Shown piece after piece: positions 17,645 through 26,266 of a stretch of DNA of 64,000 nucleotides. The position numbers and the translations under genes are program-made. Numbering within the stretch: position 1 is the stretch's first letter; each line of letters begins with the position of its first letter. Below the pieces are notes generated by a model that was given only the letters and a program-made list of their open reading frames with translations, was not told the origin of the DNA and searched no databases. The stretch comes from G963665185 sp049723905 (lineage in GTDB: Bacteria > Desulfobacterota > Desulfovibrionia > Desulfovibrionales > Desulfovibrionaceae), in assembly GCF_049723905.1 (NCBI RefSeq), contig NZ_JBJKFD010000001.1, forward strand, positions 3,720,001-3,784,000. The letters are read 5' to 3'.

Positions 17645-17949
17645 AAGTGCTTATGAAACCGCTCTGGCCGCAGCCAGTTCAGGCAGCTCCCCAAACACGC
17701 CGAGTGGCCTGACCAATCGGTTTTTTCGTTTACTCGCTTATCAATTACAGCGGCCATGTAATTTACTTGCCCCATGAAATCTCGTATCCTGCCAGGGCGT
17801 GAAGGCTTTTGTTTGCAATGGGTTTGCCTTGCCATGGCAAAAAGATGTGAACGGAAGCGGTTTTTCCCTTCAGTTGCGCAACATTTGGCCGATAAATAGT
17901 TCACGTACTCGGGCTATACTCGGATTAACGATCCAACCTCTGGAATTTC
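17645..17949. other. Intergenic stretch before gmd, nothing identified
   Basis: About 300 bases between the CRISPR remnant and gmd. No further intact repeat, no convincing ORF and no cas gene were found. Confidence 0.4.
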
Positions 17950-19035
17950 ATGGCTAAAAAAGCTCTCATCAGCGGGATTACCGGACAGGACGGCGCGTAC
18001 CTGGCAAAATTTCTCTTGGAAAAGGGCTATGAAGTCCACGGCATCAAGCGCCGCTCCTCCCTGTTCAATACCCAGCGCGTCGACTCCTTTTACCAGGGGC
18101 CTCACGTCAAGGACCGCAAGTTTTTCCTGCACTACGGCGACCTGAGCGATTCCAGCAACCTCATCCGCCTCATCCAGCAGATTCGGCCCGACGAGGTCTA
18201 CAATCTCGCGGCCCAGAGCCATGTCGCCGTATCCTTTGAACAGCCCGAATATACCGCGGAAGTTACCGGGCTGGGCGCATTGCGCCTGCTCGAAGCCATC
18301 CGCCTGCTGGGGCTGACCAAAACCACGCGGTTCTATCAGGCCTCCACATCCGAACTCTACGGGTTGGTGAGCGAGTCTCCGCAGACCGAAGCCACGCCGT
18401 TTCACCCCCGTTCGCCCTATGGCGTTGCCAAGCTCTATGCCTATTGGATCTGCGTCAACTACCGCGAGGCCTACGGCATGTATGCCTGCAACGGCATCCT
18501 GTTCAACCACGAATCCCCGGTGCGCGGAGAAACATTTGTAACCCGGAAAATCACCCGCGCCCTGGCCCGCATCCGCCTTGGGCTGCAGGACAGGCTGTAT
18601 CTGGGCAACCTGGACGCCAAACGCGACTGGGGACACGCCAAGGATTACGTCAAGGCCCAATGGCTCATGCTGCAGCAGGAGCAGCCCGAGGACTTCGTGA
18701 TTGCCACCGGCGAGCAGCATTCCGTGCGCGAGTTTGTGGAACACGCCGCGCATGAGCTGGAAATGGCCATTACCTGGAAAGGATCGGGAGTTGATGAAAA
18801 GGGCTACGATCCGGACGGGAAGTGCATTGTGGAAGTGGCTCCGCACTACTACCGGCCCTGCGAAGTGGACAGCCTGCTGGGCGATGCGTCCAAAGCCAGG
18901 GAAAAGCTTGGGTGGACGCTGGAAATTTCCTACGCGGAAATGGTACGGGAGATGGTGCAGGAGGACCTGAGAGAGGCGGACCGGGAAAAGCTCTGCCTGG
19001 ACAACGGCTTCGAGACCTGTCCCCCCCAGGAATAG
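17950..19035 (+). CDS. gmd: GDP-mannose 4,6-dehydratase
   Basis: A 361-residue short-chain dehydrogenase/reductase that converts GDP-D-mannose to GDP-4-keto-6-deoxymannose, the entry to GDP-fucose, GDP-rhamnose and GDP-perosamine. The Rossmann motif GITGQDGAYLAKFL (about 9-22) and the active-site STSELYG with YGVAKLYA (YxxxK) are present, as is the family segment NHESPVRGETFVTRKI. Length is normal. It is followed 30 bases later by fcl, so GDP-L-fucose is the clear product of the pair. It sits at the start of a surface-polysaccharide region that is partly decayed downstream. Confidence 0.95.
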   Translation: MAKKALISGITGQDGAYLAKFLLEKGYEVHGIKRRSSLFNTQRVDSFYQGPHVKDRKFFLHYGDLSDSSNLIRLIQQIRPDEVYNLAAQSHVAVSFEQPEYTAEVTGLGALRLLEAIRLLGLTKTTRFYQASTSELYGLVSESPQTEATPFHPRSPYGVAKLYAYWICVNYREAYGMYACNGILFNHESPVRGETFVTRKITRALARIRLGLQDRLYLGNLDAKRDWGHAKDYVKAQWLMLQQEQPEDFVIATGEQHSVREFVEHAAHELEMAITWKGSGVDEKGYDPDGKCIVEVAPHYYRPCEVDSLLGDASKAREKLGWTLEISYAEMVREMVQEDLREADREKLCLDNGFETCPPQE

Positions 19036-19064
19036 CTGTAATAACAACGTCTGCAAGCGATACC

Positions 19065-19994
19065 ATGGAACAAGACAGCAAAATTTACGTGGCCGGTCAT
19101 CGCGGGCTGGTTGGTTCGGCCCTGGTGCGGGCATTGCACAGGCAGGGCTACGACAATCTGGTGTTATGCACGCACGCGGAGCTGGACCTTTGCGACCAGA
19201 AGCAGGTGCGCGATTTTTTTGACTGCGAGCTTCCCGACTACGTCTTCGTGGCCGCTGCCAAAGTGGGCGGGATACTTGCCAATTCCACATATCCTGCGGA
19301 GTTTATCACCACCAATCTGGCCATTGCCACCAACGTAATCGAGACCTCCTGGCGCAGTGGGGTAAAAAAGCTGCTCTTTTTGGGCTCTTCCTGCATTTAC
19401 CCCAAACACGCGCCCCAGCCCATGACCGAAGACTGCCTTTTGACAGGTCCGCTGGAGCCCACCAACGAATGGTACGCCATTGCCAAGATTGCCGGGCTCA
19501 AGATGTGCGCGGCCTACCGTCGCCAGTACGGGTTCAATGCCATCAGCGCCATGCCCACCAACCTGTACGGCCCGGAGGATAATTTTCATCCGTCCGGTTC
19601 GCACGTTATCCCCGGCATGTTGCGCAGGTTCCACGAGGCCAAGCTGGCAAATGCCGCACAGGTCGCGGTGTGGGGGGATGGCAGTCCGTTGCGCGAGTTT
19701 CTGCATGTGGACGACCTGGCCGACGCCTGCCTGCACCTGATGCGGGTCTACGAAGGGGAAGAGTCCGTCAACGTGGGATCGGGAGTGGAGCTTTCCATTC
19801 GCGAACTGGCGGAAATCATCGCGGACGTGGTCGGCTTTACCGGAGAGATTGTTTTCGACACCACCAAGCCCAATGGTATGCCGCGCAAACTGCTCGATAT
19901 TTCCAAGCTGCGGGCCACCGGCTGGGAGCCGAGCCGGGAATTCCGGCAGGGGCTGGCCGATACCTACCGCTGGTATGTGGAACATGGGGAGTAA
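19065..19994 (+). CDS. fcl: GDP-L-fucose synthase
   Basis: A 309-residue SDR epimerase/reductase that turns GDP-4-keto-6-deoxymannose into GDP-L-fucose. It has the GHRGLVGSAL nucleotide-binding loop, the family AAAKVGGILAN segment, SSCIYPKHAPQPM and the catalytic YAIAKIAG (YxxxK). ATG 19065 is chosen because the conserved Rossmann strand (KIYVAGHRG) starts just after it; the longer frame runs back inside gmd. It is likely co-transcribed with gmd. Confidence 0.95.
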   Translation: MEQDSKIYVAGHRGLVGSALVRALHRQGYDNLVLCTHAELDLCDQKQVRDFFDCELPDYVFVAAAKVGGILANSTYPAEFITTNLAIATNVIETSWRSGVKKLLFLGSSCIYPKHAPQPMTEDCLLTGPLEPTNEWYAIAKIAGLKMCAAYRRQYGFNAISAMPTNLYGPEDNFHPSGSHVIPGMLRRFHEAKLANAAQVAVWGDGSPLREFLHVDDLADACLHLMRVYEGEESVNVGSGVELSIRELAEIIADVVGFTGEIVFDTTKPNGMPRKLLDISKLRATGWEPSREFRQGLADTYRWYVEHGE

Positions 19995-20001
19995 CCAAGC
20001 C

Positions 20002-20336
20002 ATGACCGATACAGCCCAACGCCCGTTGATTTCCGTGGTGGTGCCCACCTACAACCAAGCCGAGTATCTGGGCGCGTGTCTGGATTCCATCTGGTTTCAG
20101 GACTATCCGAACATCGAGATCATCGTGGACGATGCCCTGCGCCTTTTGCGCGAGTTTCGTCTGCCCGATTACAGCTGTTCAGGAAGATGGGGTTGTTCGA
20201 AGGGGCAAGTTATCCTGTGAGCGAACGTTTGGGAGAGCGTGGTTTTCACCTGCCCAGCGGCCTGACACTCACGGACGACCAAATCGTTCAGGTAACCAAC
20301 GTGCTGAAAGAGGTTTTGAACGTTGAGCGCATTTGA
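20002..20336 (+). pseudogene. Deletion junction: glycosyltransferase-2 start joined to a DegT/DnrJ aminotransferase tail
   Basis: The frame from ATG 20002 encodes a typical family-2 glycosyltransferase N-terminus (LISVVVPTYNQAEYLGACLD, then NIEIIVDDA). It loses family resemblance after about 20133 and ends early near 20220. From about 20170 a different frame encodes the C-terminus of a DegT/DnrJ/EryC1-type sugar aminotransferase (ASYPVSERLGERGFHLPSG, then LTDDQIVQV), stopping at 20336. The simplest reading is one deletion that removed the body of both genes. The aminotransferase stop overlaps the methyltransferase start, so the original operon order is preserved. Confidence 0.75.
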
Positions 20337-21102
20337 ATTTTCCGCAAAATTTTATGACCTGCTCTACGAGGGCAAGGCGTATCGTAAAGAGGCCGATTAT
20401 ATTCACGCCCTGCTCACAGCACACGACGCGGGACATTTGGTGCTTGAGCTTGGCTGCGGGTCTGGCGGCCATGCCACTCACCTTGCAGAGTACGGGAGCA
20501 CCGTCACCGGAGTGGATATGTCTGCCGATATGCTCTTGCGTCTGGCTGCCAGGGCCGAGCACTTGCCGGAGAAAATTCGTCATAGGATCTCTTGGCAGCA
20601 GAGCGATATCAGAACCTTTCAGCCTGAGCCAATACACGATTCCGTAATCTCCGTTTTTCATGTGATGAGCTACATGACAACGAACCAGGATTTGAATGCA
20701 GCTTTCGCCACTGCGAATCGTGGGCTTGTTCCTGGCGGATTGCTTGTTTTCGATTGTTGGTACGGACCGGCCGTTCTGACACTGGGGCCAGAAAAAAGAG
20801 AAACCACCAGGGAAAACGAATCGTGGTTTCTAGATAGGAAAGTTACCCCTGTGCATCGTCCCAACGACGATGTGGTCGAAGTCCATTATGACTATATCGC
20901 TCGCAATAAGAAAACGGATGAGGAAAGTAATTTTTCCGAAGTGCATTGCATGCGGTATCTCTTTCGGCCAGAAGTGGAAAATTTTTTGAACAATAACGGA
21001 TTCAGCCTGATTTCTTCCCATGAGTTTCTGACCGATAACGAACTTTCCTGCGAAACCTGGACCGCCTGTTTTGTCGCCAGAAAGCGTGGTGGCGGAAAAT
21101 GA
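20323..21102 (+). CDS. SAM-dependent methyltransferase, class I
   Basis: A 259-residue methyltransferase. The SAM-binding motif I is LVLELGCGSGGHATHLAE (about 40-57), followed by the acidic strand end VTGVDMSADML, with motif RGLVPGGLLVFDCW in the expected place. The start is TTG 20323, supported by AGAGG nine bases upstream and a short overlap with the aminotransferase remnant's stop. The neighbours are nucleotide-sugar genes, so it probably methylates a sugar or glycan. No substrate residue can be read. It looks intact although the genes on both sides are broken. Confidence 0.8.
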   Translation: MSAFEFSAKFYDLLYEGKAYRKEADYIHALLTAHDAGHLVLELGCGSGGHATHLAEYGSTVTGVDMSADMLLRLAARAEHLPEKIRHRISWQQSDIRTFQPEPIHDSVISVFHVMSYMTTNQDLNAAFATANRGLVPGGLLVFDCWYGPAVLTLGPEKRETTRENESWFLDRKVTPVHRPNDDVVEVHYDYIARNKKTDEESNFSEVHCMRYLFRPEVENFLNNNGFSLISSHEFLTDNELSCETWTACFVARKRGGGK

Positions 21103-21610
21103 TGGAGGTTGTCTTTGATTACCAGGCGTTCGCCTGTCTGGAGTACGGAGGCGTTTCCCGTACTGTGGCGAGCAAGTTTGGGCATTGACACAGTTGCCGA
21201 AGGTGAATGGTAGCGTCGTGGCGCCAGTGTACCGCAACAGGTATCTGCACGAGTTTTCGGAAAAAGGAATGGGGAAAGTCTATGGCTGTTTTAAGCCCTA
21301 CGCTTCTGGGGGGCTTCGTGGAAAGCTTCGGTAGTGCAGCGACAAATTTGCCGAAACTATCCGCAATCCTGATGTGATTCAGGAAGCCTACCCAACATTG
21401 TTTGCATCAGCCAAGGGGAAGGACCGGTGAGTGGTTGTGGTGCACGATATGATCCACGAGCTGTACTCCGGTTGCGCCATCCCGATGCTCGTACTGCAGA
21501 GGCTGAAAAGGCCGCGTTGTCCCGTGCAGATCACGTTGTTTGTGTGTCGGAATAGTTTTTTCGCCCAAGTATCGGCGGAAGCGTGACTTCCGCACTCGGA
21601 TATCCTGTTG
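21099..21610 (+). pseudogene. Decayed glycosyltransferase (GT4-type)
   Basis: It starts at an ATGA overlap with the methyltransferase stop and reads EVVFDYQAFACLEYGGVSR, the typical opening of GT4 enzymes, then hits stops and frameshifts. Further fragments of the same family appear in shifted frames: VVVHDMIHELYSGCAIP near 21427 and EKAALSRADHVVCVSE near 21500-21550, the usual 'VHD...HE' and 'RADHIICVSE' motifs in the right order. At least two frameshifts and two stops separate them. Confidence 0.75.
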
Positions 21611-21656
21611 CCAGGAGTAAAGCACCCCCTGGTACTTGGTTGATGTCTTGGGTGTT

Positions 21657-21672
21657 GTATTTGATCGAATAC
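21657..21672. promoter_or_regulatory. Operator 1 of the hipB-like gene
   Basis: GTATTTGATCGAATAC, a near-perfect palindrome. It is the first of two copies spaced 50 bases apart (start to start) upstream of the Xre/HipB-like gene. Paired palindromes on the same helix face fit cooperative autorepression. Confidence 0.65.
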
Positions 21673-21706
21673 ATGCTTTTGACTTTCAGCTTCCACCGCT
21701 TTGTTT

Positions 21707-21722
21707 GTATTCAATCGAATAC
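21707..21722. promoter_or_regulatory. Operator 2 of the hipB-like gene
   Basis: GTATTCAATCGAATAC, the second copy of the palindrome at 21657-21672 (14 of 16 bases shared), ending 14 bases before the HipB-like start codon. Confidence 0.65.
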
Positions 21723-21736
21723 AAATAAATGCAGTC

Positions 21737-22039
21737 ATGAACCCAACAAAAATTGATTCCGCAGCCGTTCTTGGGCAACTCATCCGATCCCAGAGAAAAA
21801 AGCATGGGCTCTCCCAACAGGAGGTTGCCGACTATTCCGGAGTTGGACGAATTTTCGTCGTGCATCTGGAGCAGGGAAAGCCTTCCGTTCATCTGGAAAA
21901 GACCCTGGCCGTCTTGACCACGCCGGGTTTGGATTTGCACGTTCGAGACAGGGAGGCGTTGTCAATGAAGACGCTGAATGTTCACCATGATAGGGTGGCT
22001 GCCTCGGCCCATAGAACGCTCCAAAACCCCAAATCCTGA
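21737..22039 (+). CDS. HipB-like Xre-family antitoxin/regulator
   Basis: A 100-residue protein. The N-terminal helix-turn-helix is clear: LGQLIRSQRKKHGLSQQEVA, then GVGRIFVVHLEQGKPSVHL, a HipB pattern. ATG 21737 is chosen since it follows the two palindromic operators; the upstream frame would run through operator 2. In intact modules a hipA kinase follows. Here residues from about 77 on (MKTLNVHHDR) look like the start of a HipA protein read through in frame and then lost, so the antitoxin may be a fusion or have lost its own stop. Function as an antitoxin is doubtful without HipA; DNA binding may remain. Confidence 0.65.
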   Translation: MNPTKIDSAAVLGQLIRSQRKKHGLSQQEVADYSGVGRIFVVHLEQGKPSVHLEKTLAVLTTPGLDLHVRDREALSMKTLNVHHDRVAASAHRTLQNPKS

Positions 22040-22232
22040 AAATGGGGAGAAACGGCGGCTAGGGGCACGTTTGTTGGTAGTCCCCAAATCATGTCGAACT
22101 GAGCGTTCATCGTTTGTCATTCTCCCGCGCTACAGGGACTTTCTCAACGTTCTCAGCATTTCGAACGCCTTGTTGGTCCGCAGGGCGGGTTGAAGCAAGG
22201 GATGCGACAGGGCCACAGAACCTTCGATCCAG
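21966..22232 (+). pseudogene. hipA remnant and unassigned debris
   Basis: A HipA-like opening (MKTLNVHHDRVAAS) starts at 21966 and stops at 22039. Beyond it no frame keeps HipA character. The stretch up to the integrase fragment contains no supported gene. Confidence 0.45.
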
Positions 22233-22670
22233 TCAAAGGAATCCGCATAGTTGGGACGTTTTCCGGCGCAATACTCCGAGCGCATCCACTGCCAGAGCAG
22301 GCGCGGCGAGATGGGGCGGGTCGTCAAACCGTGAGAGATAGAGCGTGTGCCTGTCAATGTCGCGTGTGACGTCGGAGCCGTTGGACATCCTGGTCTTCAA
22401 ATAGCTCTTGTGCGCCTGCCCGTACGTGACCTTGTCGTTCTGGTCGGGATCGACTCCTCCGCTCAATTGCTTTTGGAGTTCTATCTTGCGGGCGGCGGCA
22501 ACGGCGGGTGAGCAGCCTTCCTTTCGAGTGCCTACCTTGCGCCGCAGCCATTTTCCGTTCCGGTTCTGGACGAGCGCGTAGTAGGTGGTGTCGTGCTTGC
22601 CTTCAGAGGCGTAGATACCTGGAAGTCCGGGGAGTGTTTTCATGGGGCGGAAGATATCACCCGTTGCCAC
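22233..22670 (-). pseudogene. Tyrosine integrase, N-terminal fragment
   Basis: The fragment reads from GTG 22670 or ATG 22643. It contains the DUF4102-like/arm-binding beginning (GLPGIYASEG, KWLRRKVGTRKEG), then a core-binding-like helix run (YGQAHKSYLKTRMSNGSDV and DRHTLYLSRFDD). It changes frame near 22330 and the catalytic domain with the Arg-His-Arg-Tyr residues is absent. It lies just past the 3' end of tRNA-Val and points away from it, the classic position of an integrative element. The island it belonged to has been lost or scrambled. Confidence 0.7.
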
Positions 22671-22685
22671 TCATTGTAAAATTAT

Positions 22686-22704
22686 TGTCAAAATCTTTGA
22701 CAAC
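22686..22704. promoter_or_regulatory. Inverted repeat upstream of the integrase fragment
   Basis: TTGTCAAA-ATC-TTTGACAA is a perfect 8-bp inverted repeat, followed by a further TTTGACAAA half-site. It lies between the integrase start and the tRNA terminator and could be an operator or integrase/excisionase arm site left from the element. Confidence 0.45.
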
Positions 22705-22721
22705 GGTTTTTGACAAAAGAA

Positions 22722-22747
22722 AAACCCGGCCGTAACCGACCGGGTTT
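22722..22747 (-). terminator. Terminator of tRNA-Val
   Basis: AAACCCGG / CCGGGTTT stem just past the 3' end of the tRNA on the minus strand, followed by TTCTTTTG. Confidence 0.75.
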
Positions 22748-22759
22748 CTTTGTTTTTCG

Positions 22760-22835
<76 letters not shown>

Positions 22836-22974
22836 AAGGAGAGTGTCTTTAATATCTTTTACTCTGCCATGCAAGAAGAATATTGTTTTTTCTCCCGCGA
22901 TTGCCGCAAACCGAGAATTCTTTTACACTCTCGGAACTGAATGAGAAATTACTTCATATTTTCAGGGGGATATA

Positions 22975-23991
22975 ATGCAGATTCTGGTTACAGGCGGATG
23001 TGGTTTCATTGGGGCCAATTTTATCCGCCGCATATTGGGGCGTCACGCCGACTGGCGGGTCGTCAATCTGGACAAGCTCACCTATGCCGGGAATCCCGAC
23101 AATCTGAGCGGCCTGCCGCAGGAACAGGCTGAAAGGTATACGTTTGTTCAGGGCGACATCGGCGACCGTGAGCTGACCGAAGGGCTCTTCGAGGAGCACC
23201 GCATCGACGCCGTGGTCAACTTTGCCGCCGAAAGCCATGTGGACCGCTCCATTCACGATCCGGCTCCGTTTTTCCAAACCAACGTCATGGGCACCCAGGC
23301 CCTGTTGGAGGCGGCGCGCGCCAAAAAAATCGAGCGGTTCGTGCACATCTCCACGGACGAGGTCTACGGAACCCTCGGCCCGGATGGCAAGTTCGTGGAA
23401 ACCACGCCCCTTGCCCCCAACTCGCCGTATTCGGCAAGCAAGGCCTCGTCGGACCTGCTGTGCCGGGCATATTTCGAAACCTACGGCTTCCCCGTGCTGG
23501 TCACCCGCTGTTCCAATAACTACGGGCCGTACCAGTTTCCGGAAAAGCTCATCCCTCTCATGTACCTCAAGGCCAGCGCGGACGAACCACTGCCCGTGTA
23601 TGGCGACGGGCTCAACGTGCGCGACTGGATTTACGTGGATGATCACTGCAAAGGCGTGGAACTGGCCCTGCTCAAGGGCAAGGAAGGCCAAGTCTACAAC
23701 TTCGGCAGCGACGGCGAAAAGAACAACCTCGAGGTTGTCACCACCATTCTGGACATCCTGGGCAAGCCCCACAGCCTCATCAGCTTTGTCAAAGACAGGC
23801 CCGGCCACGACCGGCGCTACGCCATGGGCTACGGATTTGCCCAGCGCGAGCTTGGATTCGAGCCGGAATACGAATTCGCCAGCGGCATCCGTGCGACCCT
23901 GGATTGGTACCGCGCCAATGACGAATGGATGGCCCGCGTGCAGGACGGTTCCTACCGCACCTTCATGGACTCGTGGTACAAGGAGCGTTAA
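22975..23991 (+). CDS. rmlB: dTDP-glucose 4,6-dehydratase
   Basis: A 338-residue extended SDR enzyme making dTDP-4-keto-6-deoxyglucose. It has TGGCGFIGANFIRRIL (about 6-21), the family motif AAESHVDRSI, the catalytic STDEVYG with the Asp-Glu pair, the YSASKASSD YxxxK motif, and RCSNNYGPYQFPEKLIPL. The start follows AGGGGGA. The rmlD gene begins four bases after its stop, so the two form an operon for dTDP-L-rhamnose. rmlA and rmlC are not in the window. Confidence 0.95.
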   Translation: MQILVTGGCGFIGANFIRRILGRHADWRVVNLDKLTYAGNPDNLSGLPQEQAERYTFVQGDIGDRELTEGLFEEHRIDAVVNFAAESHVDRSIHDPAPFFQTNVMGTQALLEAARAKKIERFVHISTDEVYGTLGPDGKFVETTPLAPNSPYSASKASSDLLCRAYFETYGFPVLVTRCSNNYGPYQFPEKLIPLMYLKASADEPLPVYGDGLNVRDWIYVDDHCKGVELALLKGKEGQVYNFGSDGEKNNLEVVTTILDILGKPHSLISFVKDRPGHDRRYAMGYGFAQRELGFEPEYEFASGIRATLDWYRANDEWMARVQDGSYRTFMDSWYKER

Positions 23992-23994
23992 GCC

Positions 23995-24867
23995 ATGGCA
24001 TCAGCAAAAAAAGTCCTCGTGCTGGGCGGGAAAAACGGCCTGCTGGGACAATCCATATGCAAGGAACTCACAGCCAACGGGTGGAACGTCTACCCTGCCG
24101 GGCGCAGCGACTTCGACCCCTTTGACCAGGCCGCCCTGGCCGATGTGCTGGAGCGCGAAGAGTGCGACGTGCTCATCAACACCGTGGCCTACACCATGGT
24201 GGACAAGGCCGAGGAAGAAGAGGAGGCGGCCTATCGCCTCAACAAGACCCTGCCGCAATGCGTGGCCCGTACATGCAAGAAGCTGGGCGTGCTCATGGTG
24301 CATTTTTCCACGGATTTCGTGTTCAACGGCAAAAAGGACACGCCTTACTCGCCCGAAGACGAACCAGCCCCGGAATCCGTGTACGGCATGAGCAAGCTGG
24401 CGGGAGAACGCGCCCTGCTCGACCTTGAATACGAGAAAATCCTTATTATCCGTACGTCCTGGCTGTTCGGGCCGGGCAAGATGAATTTTGTCCAAAAGAT
24501 TCTTCAGCTGGCAACGGAGCGTGATGAGCTGACCGTGGTCGCCGACCAGATCGGTTCACCTTCCTATACTGTGGACCTGGCCGCCAATACGCGGCTGCTG
24601 CTGGAACACGATGCCACCGGGCTGTATCACCTGGCATCGAGCGGCAAAGCCAGCTGGTGCGAACTGGCTGCCGAAGCCGTGGAAGTGGCCGGGCTTACCT
24701 GCCGCATCAAGCCTATTTCTGCCAGCGAATACCCGCAGGCGGCAAAACGTCCGTCCAACTCCATCCTGGACCTCAAAAAATTCATAGAGCTTACCGGAGT
24801 TACTCCCCGGCCCTGGTCGCAGGGGCTGCGGGACTATATATTTCGGGACTTGCAAATTACAGAATAG
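23995..24867 (+). CDS. rmlD: dTDP-4-dehydrorhamnose reductase
   Basis: A 290-residue SDR reductase for the last step to dTDP-L-rhamnose. It has GGKNGLLGQSI at the N-terminus, INTVAYTMVDKAEEE, the STDFVFNG strand, YGMSKLAGE (YxxxK) and RTSWLFGPGKMNFV. A family-A hairpin repeat begins on the base after its stop codon and may serve as the 3' end of the transcript. Confidence 0.93.
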   Translation: MASAKKVLVLGGKNGLLGQSICKELTANGWNVYPAGRSDFDPFDQAALADVLEREECDVLINTVAYTMVDKAEEEEEAAYRLNKTLPQCVARTCKKLGVLMVHFSTDFVFNGKKDTPYSPEDEPAPESVYGMSKLAGERALLDLEYEKILIIRTSWLFGPGKMNFVQKILQLATERDELTVVADQIGSPSYTVDLAANTRLLLEHDATGLYHLASSGKASWCELAAEAVEVAGLTCRIKPISASEYPQAAKRPSNSILDLKKFIELTGVTPRPWSQGLRDYIFRDLQITE

Positions 24868-24992
24868 CAGGTTGTGGATAAAGGCACGCTAGCTGCGTTG
24901 CTTCGAAAAACTCAAATCCTCGCGTATGGAAGAATACGCGTCGGCCTTGAGTTTTTCTCCCGCCTTGCTTTCGCACCTTTCTCCGCAACCTG
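24868..24992. repeat. Family A hairpin repeat, copy 1
   Basis: About 125 bases with long arms. The outer ends CAGGTTG / CAACCTG pair, AAACTCAA pairs with TTGAGTTT, and the tip CGCGTAT / ATACGCG pairs. The core GGCACGCTAGCTGCGTTGCT is shared with the other copies. It begins directly after the rmlD stop. Confidence 0.8.
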
Positions 24993-25080
24993 TGAAATCT
25001 AATTGCCATAAATTCAATCTCTTGTGAGTATTTAGTTTGTGAGAATAGCGCGTTAGCATCGTTGCCCCAAAACTCGAATC

Positions 25081-25134
25081 CCAGACACAAAAAAGCCCGT
25101 ATGCCTTTTGGCACACGGGCTTTTTTGTGTCTGG
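25081..25134. terminator. Bidirectional terminator before the YitT-like gene
   Basis: Perfect 20-bp stem (25081-25100 with 25115-25134) whose arms contain a run of six A and six T. It has a 14-base loop and lies between the convergent rmlD and yitT-like genes. The A/T runs next to GCCCGT make it a terminator in both directions. Confidence 0.85.
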
Positions 25135-25178
25135 TGGCACTCCTTGCAGAGTGGGCAAAATCAGCCGTCTTCTCCTGC

Positions 25179-26075
25179 TCAGTAAACCTTTCGCTTGGCG
25201 ATGTTGCCGCCGAGTACGCTGAAGGTGTTTTCCACTATGAAGATAGCCTGCGGGTCGATGTCAAAGACATACTGCTCAAAGGCGCGCAACCTCAGGTTAT
25301 CCGTAATGGAATAGACCATGCCCACTTCCTGGCCGGTGTAACCGCCCTTGGCGGGAATGATGGTGGCGTGCAGCCTTTTTTCCCGCGTCAGGAAATGAAC
25401 CATCTCGTCGGTTTTCTTGGTGATGATGCGTACGGCTTTGCGCTGGTTGAACAGGGAGAGCACATACTCCGTCACCACTGCCGTGACGAACAGCATAAGC
25501 AGGGAGGCTATTATTTTGTCCGGGGTAAAGCGGCTGAGTGCGAACAACATGACGAGTGCGTTGACCGAGAAGTAGAACACGCCGAAACGCAGGCCGTATT
25601 TTCTGTTCAAAATGATGGCCAGCACGTCAATACCGCCACCGCCGCCGTAGCTGCGCAACGTGATGCCGCAACCGGCGCCCATGATGGCACCGGATGACAG
25701 GGACGCGTAGATTTCGTTGCGGATTCCCAGGTCCAGATGGATATAGGCGGTCATTATTGTAACCGCAGTCATGGCAAAAAGATTCAGGAAAAAGAAACGC
25801 CTGCTGACGCTCCGCCAGGCCACAAGAAACAGCGGCACGTTCATCAGAAAATAGCATACGGGCAAGGACAGAAAGGGGGCACTGTTTACCGTAACCACTG
25901 CCAGGCCGTACAGTCCGCCGGGTACGAAATTCTGATCCGCGGCTATGCCTTGATAGCCGAGAACATAGACAAAGGAGCCAAGGGCCAGGAGAAAGACATT
26001 CCAGGCCAACGAATCTGAAACGTTGCGTATTTTGGTGTCCATGGGCGGAGATGGTAACTTGCTTTGTAGTGACAT
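25179..26075 (-). CDS. YitT family membrane protein (DUF161/DUF2179)
   Basis: An integral membrane protein of about 298 residues with five to six helices, including the family's glycine-rich GGGGGIDVLAIILNRKYG segment. It is followed by a cytoplasmic C-terminal DUF2179 domain (AVRIITKKTDEMVHFLT, LHATIIPAKGGYTGQE, RAFEQYVFDIDPQAIFIVEN). YitT proteins have no settled function. I start at MSLQSK (26075); the longer frame passes through the initiator tRNA and cannot be real. MDTKIR at 26042 is the alternative. No strong ribosome binding site is visible at either. Confidence 0.8.
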   Translation of the reverse strand: MSLQSKLPSPPMDTKIRNVSDSLAWNVFLLALGSFVYVLGYQGIAADQNFVPGGLYGLAVVTVNSAPFLSLPVCYFLMNVPLFLVAWRSVSRRFFFLNLFAMTAVTIMTAYIHLDLGIRNEIYASLSSGAIMGAGCGITLRSYGGGGGIDVLAIILNRKYGLRFGVFYFSVNALVMLFALSRFTPDKIIASLLMLFVTAVVTEYVLSLFNQRKAVRIITKKTDEMVHFLTREKRLHATIIPAKGGYTGQEVGMVYSITDNLRLRAFEQYVFDIDPQAIFIVENTFSVLGGNIAKRKVY

Positions 26076-26223
26076 GGAACCCGGATTGGCAGAAAATTTT
26101 TTTGGGGGATTGTGGCCAGGCAGAAGAGCCGGAGGCGCTGCCTCCGAACCTCCGCCAGGAGGCGACGGCCTCCTGGACCTGCGATCATGCATATCGCTGG
26201 AATTGGGAGATGAACCTAAAAAA

Positions 26224-26256
26224 AAGGACCTACAAGTCTTGTACCTGTAGGTCCTT
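26224..26256 (-). terminator. Terminator of the initiator tRNA
   Basis: AAGGACCTACA / TGTAGGTCCTT, an 11-bp stem followed by a T-run on the minus strand, directly past the tRNA 3' end. Confidence 0.85.
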
Positions 26257-26266
26257 AATATTTTCT

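Noticed and set aside
17645..17700. A possible fourth CRISPR repeat (AGTTCAGGCAGCTCCCC)
   Set aside because: Only about ten bases resemble the repeat and the spacing is wrong.
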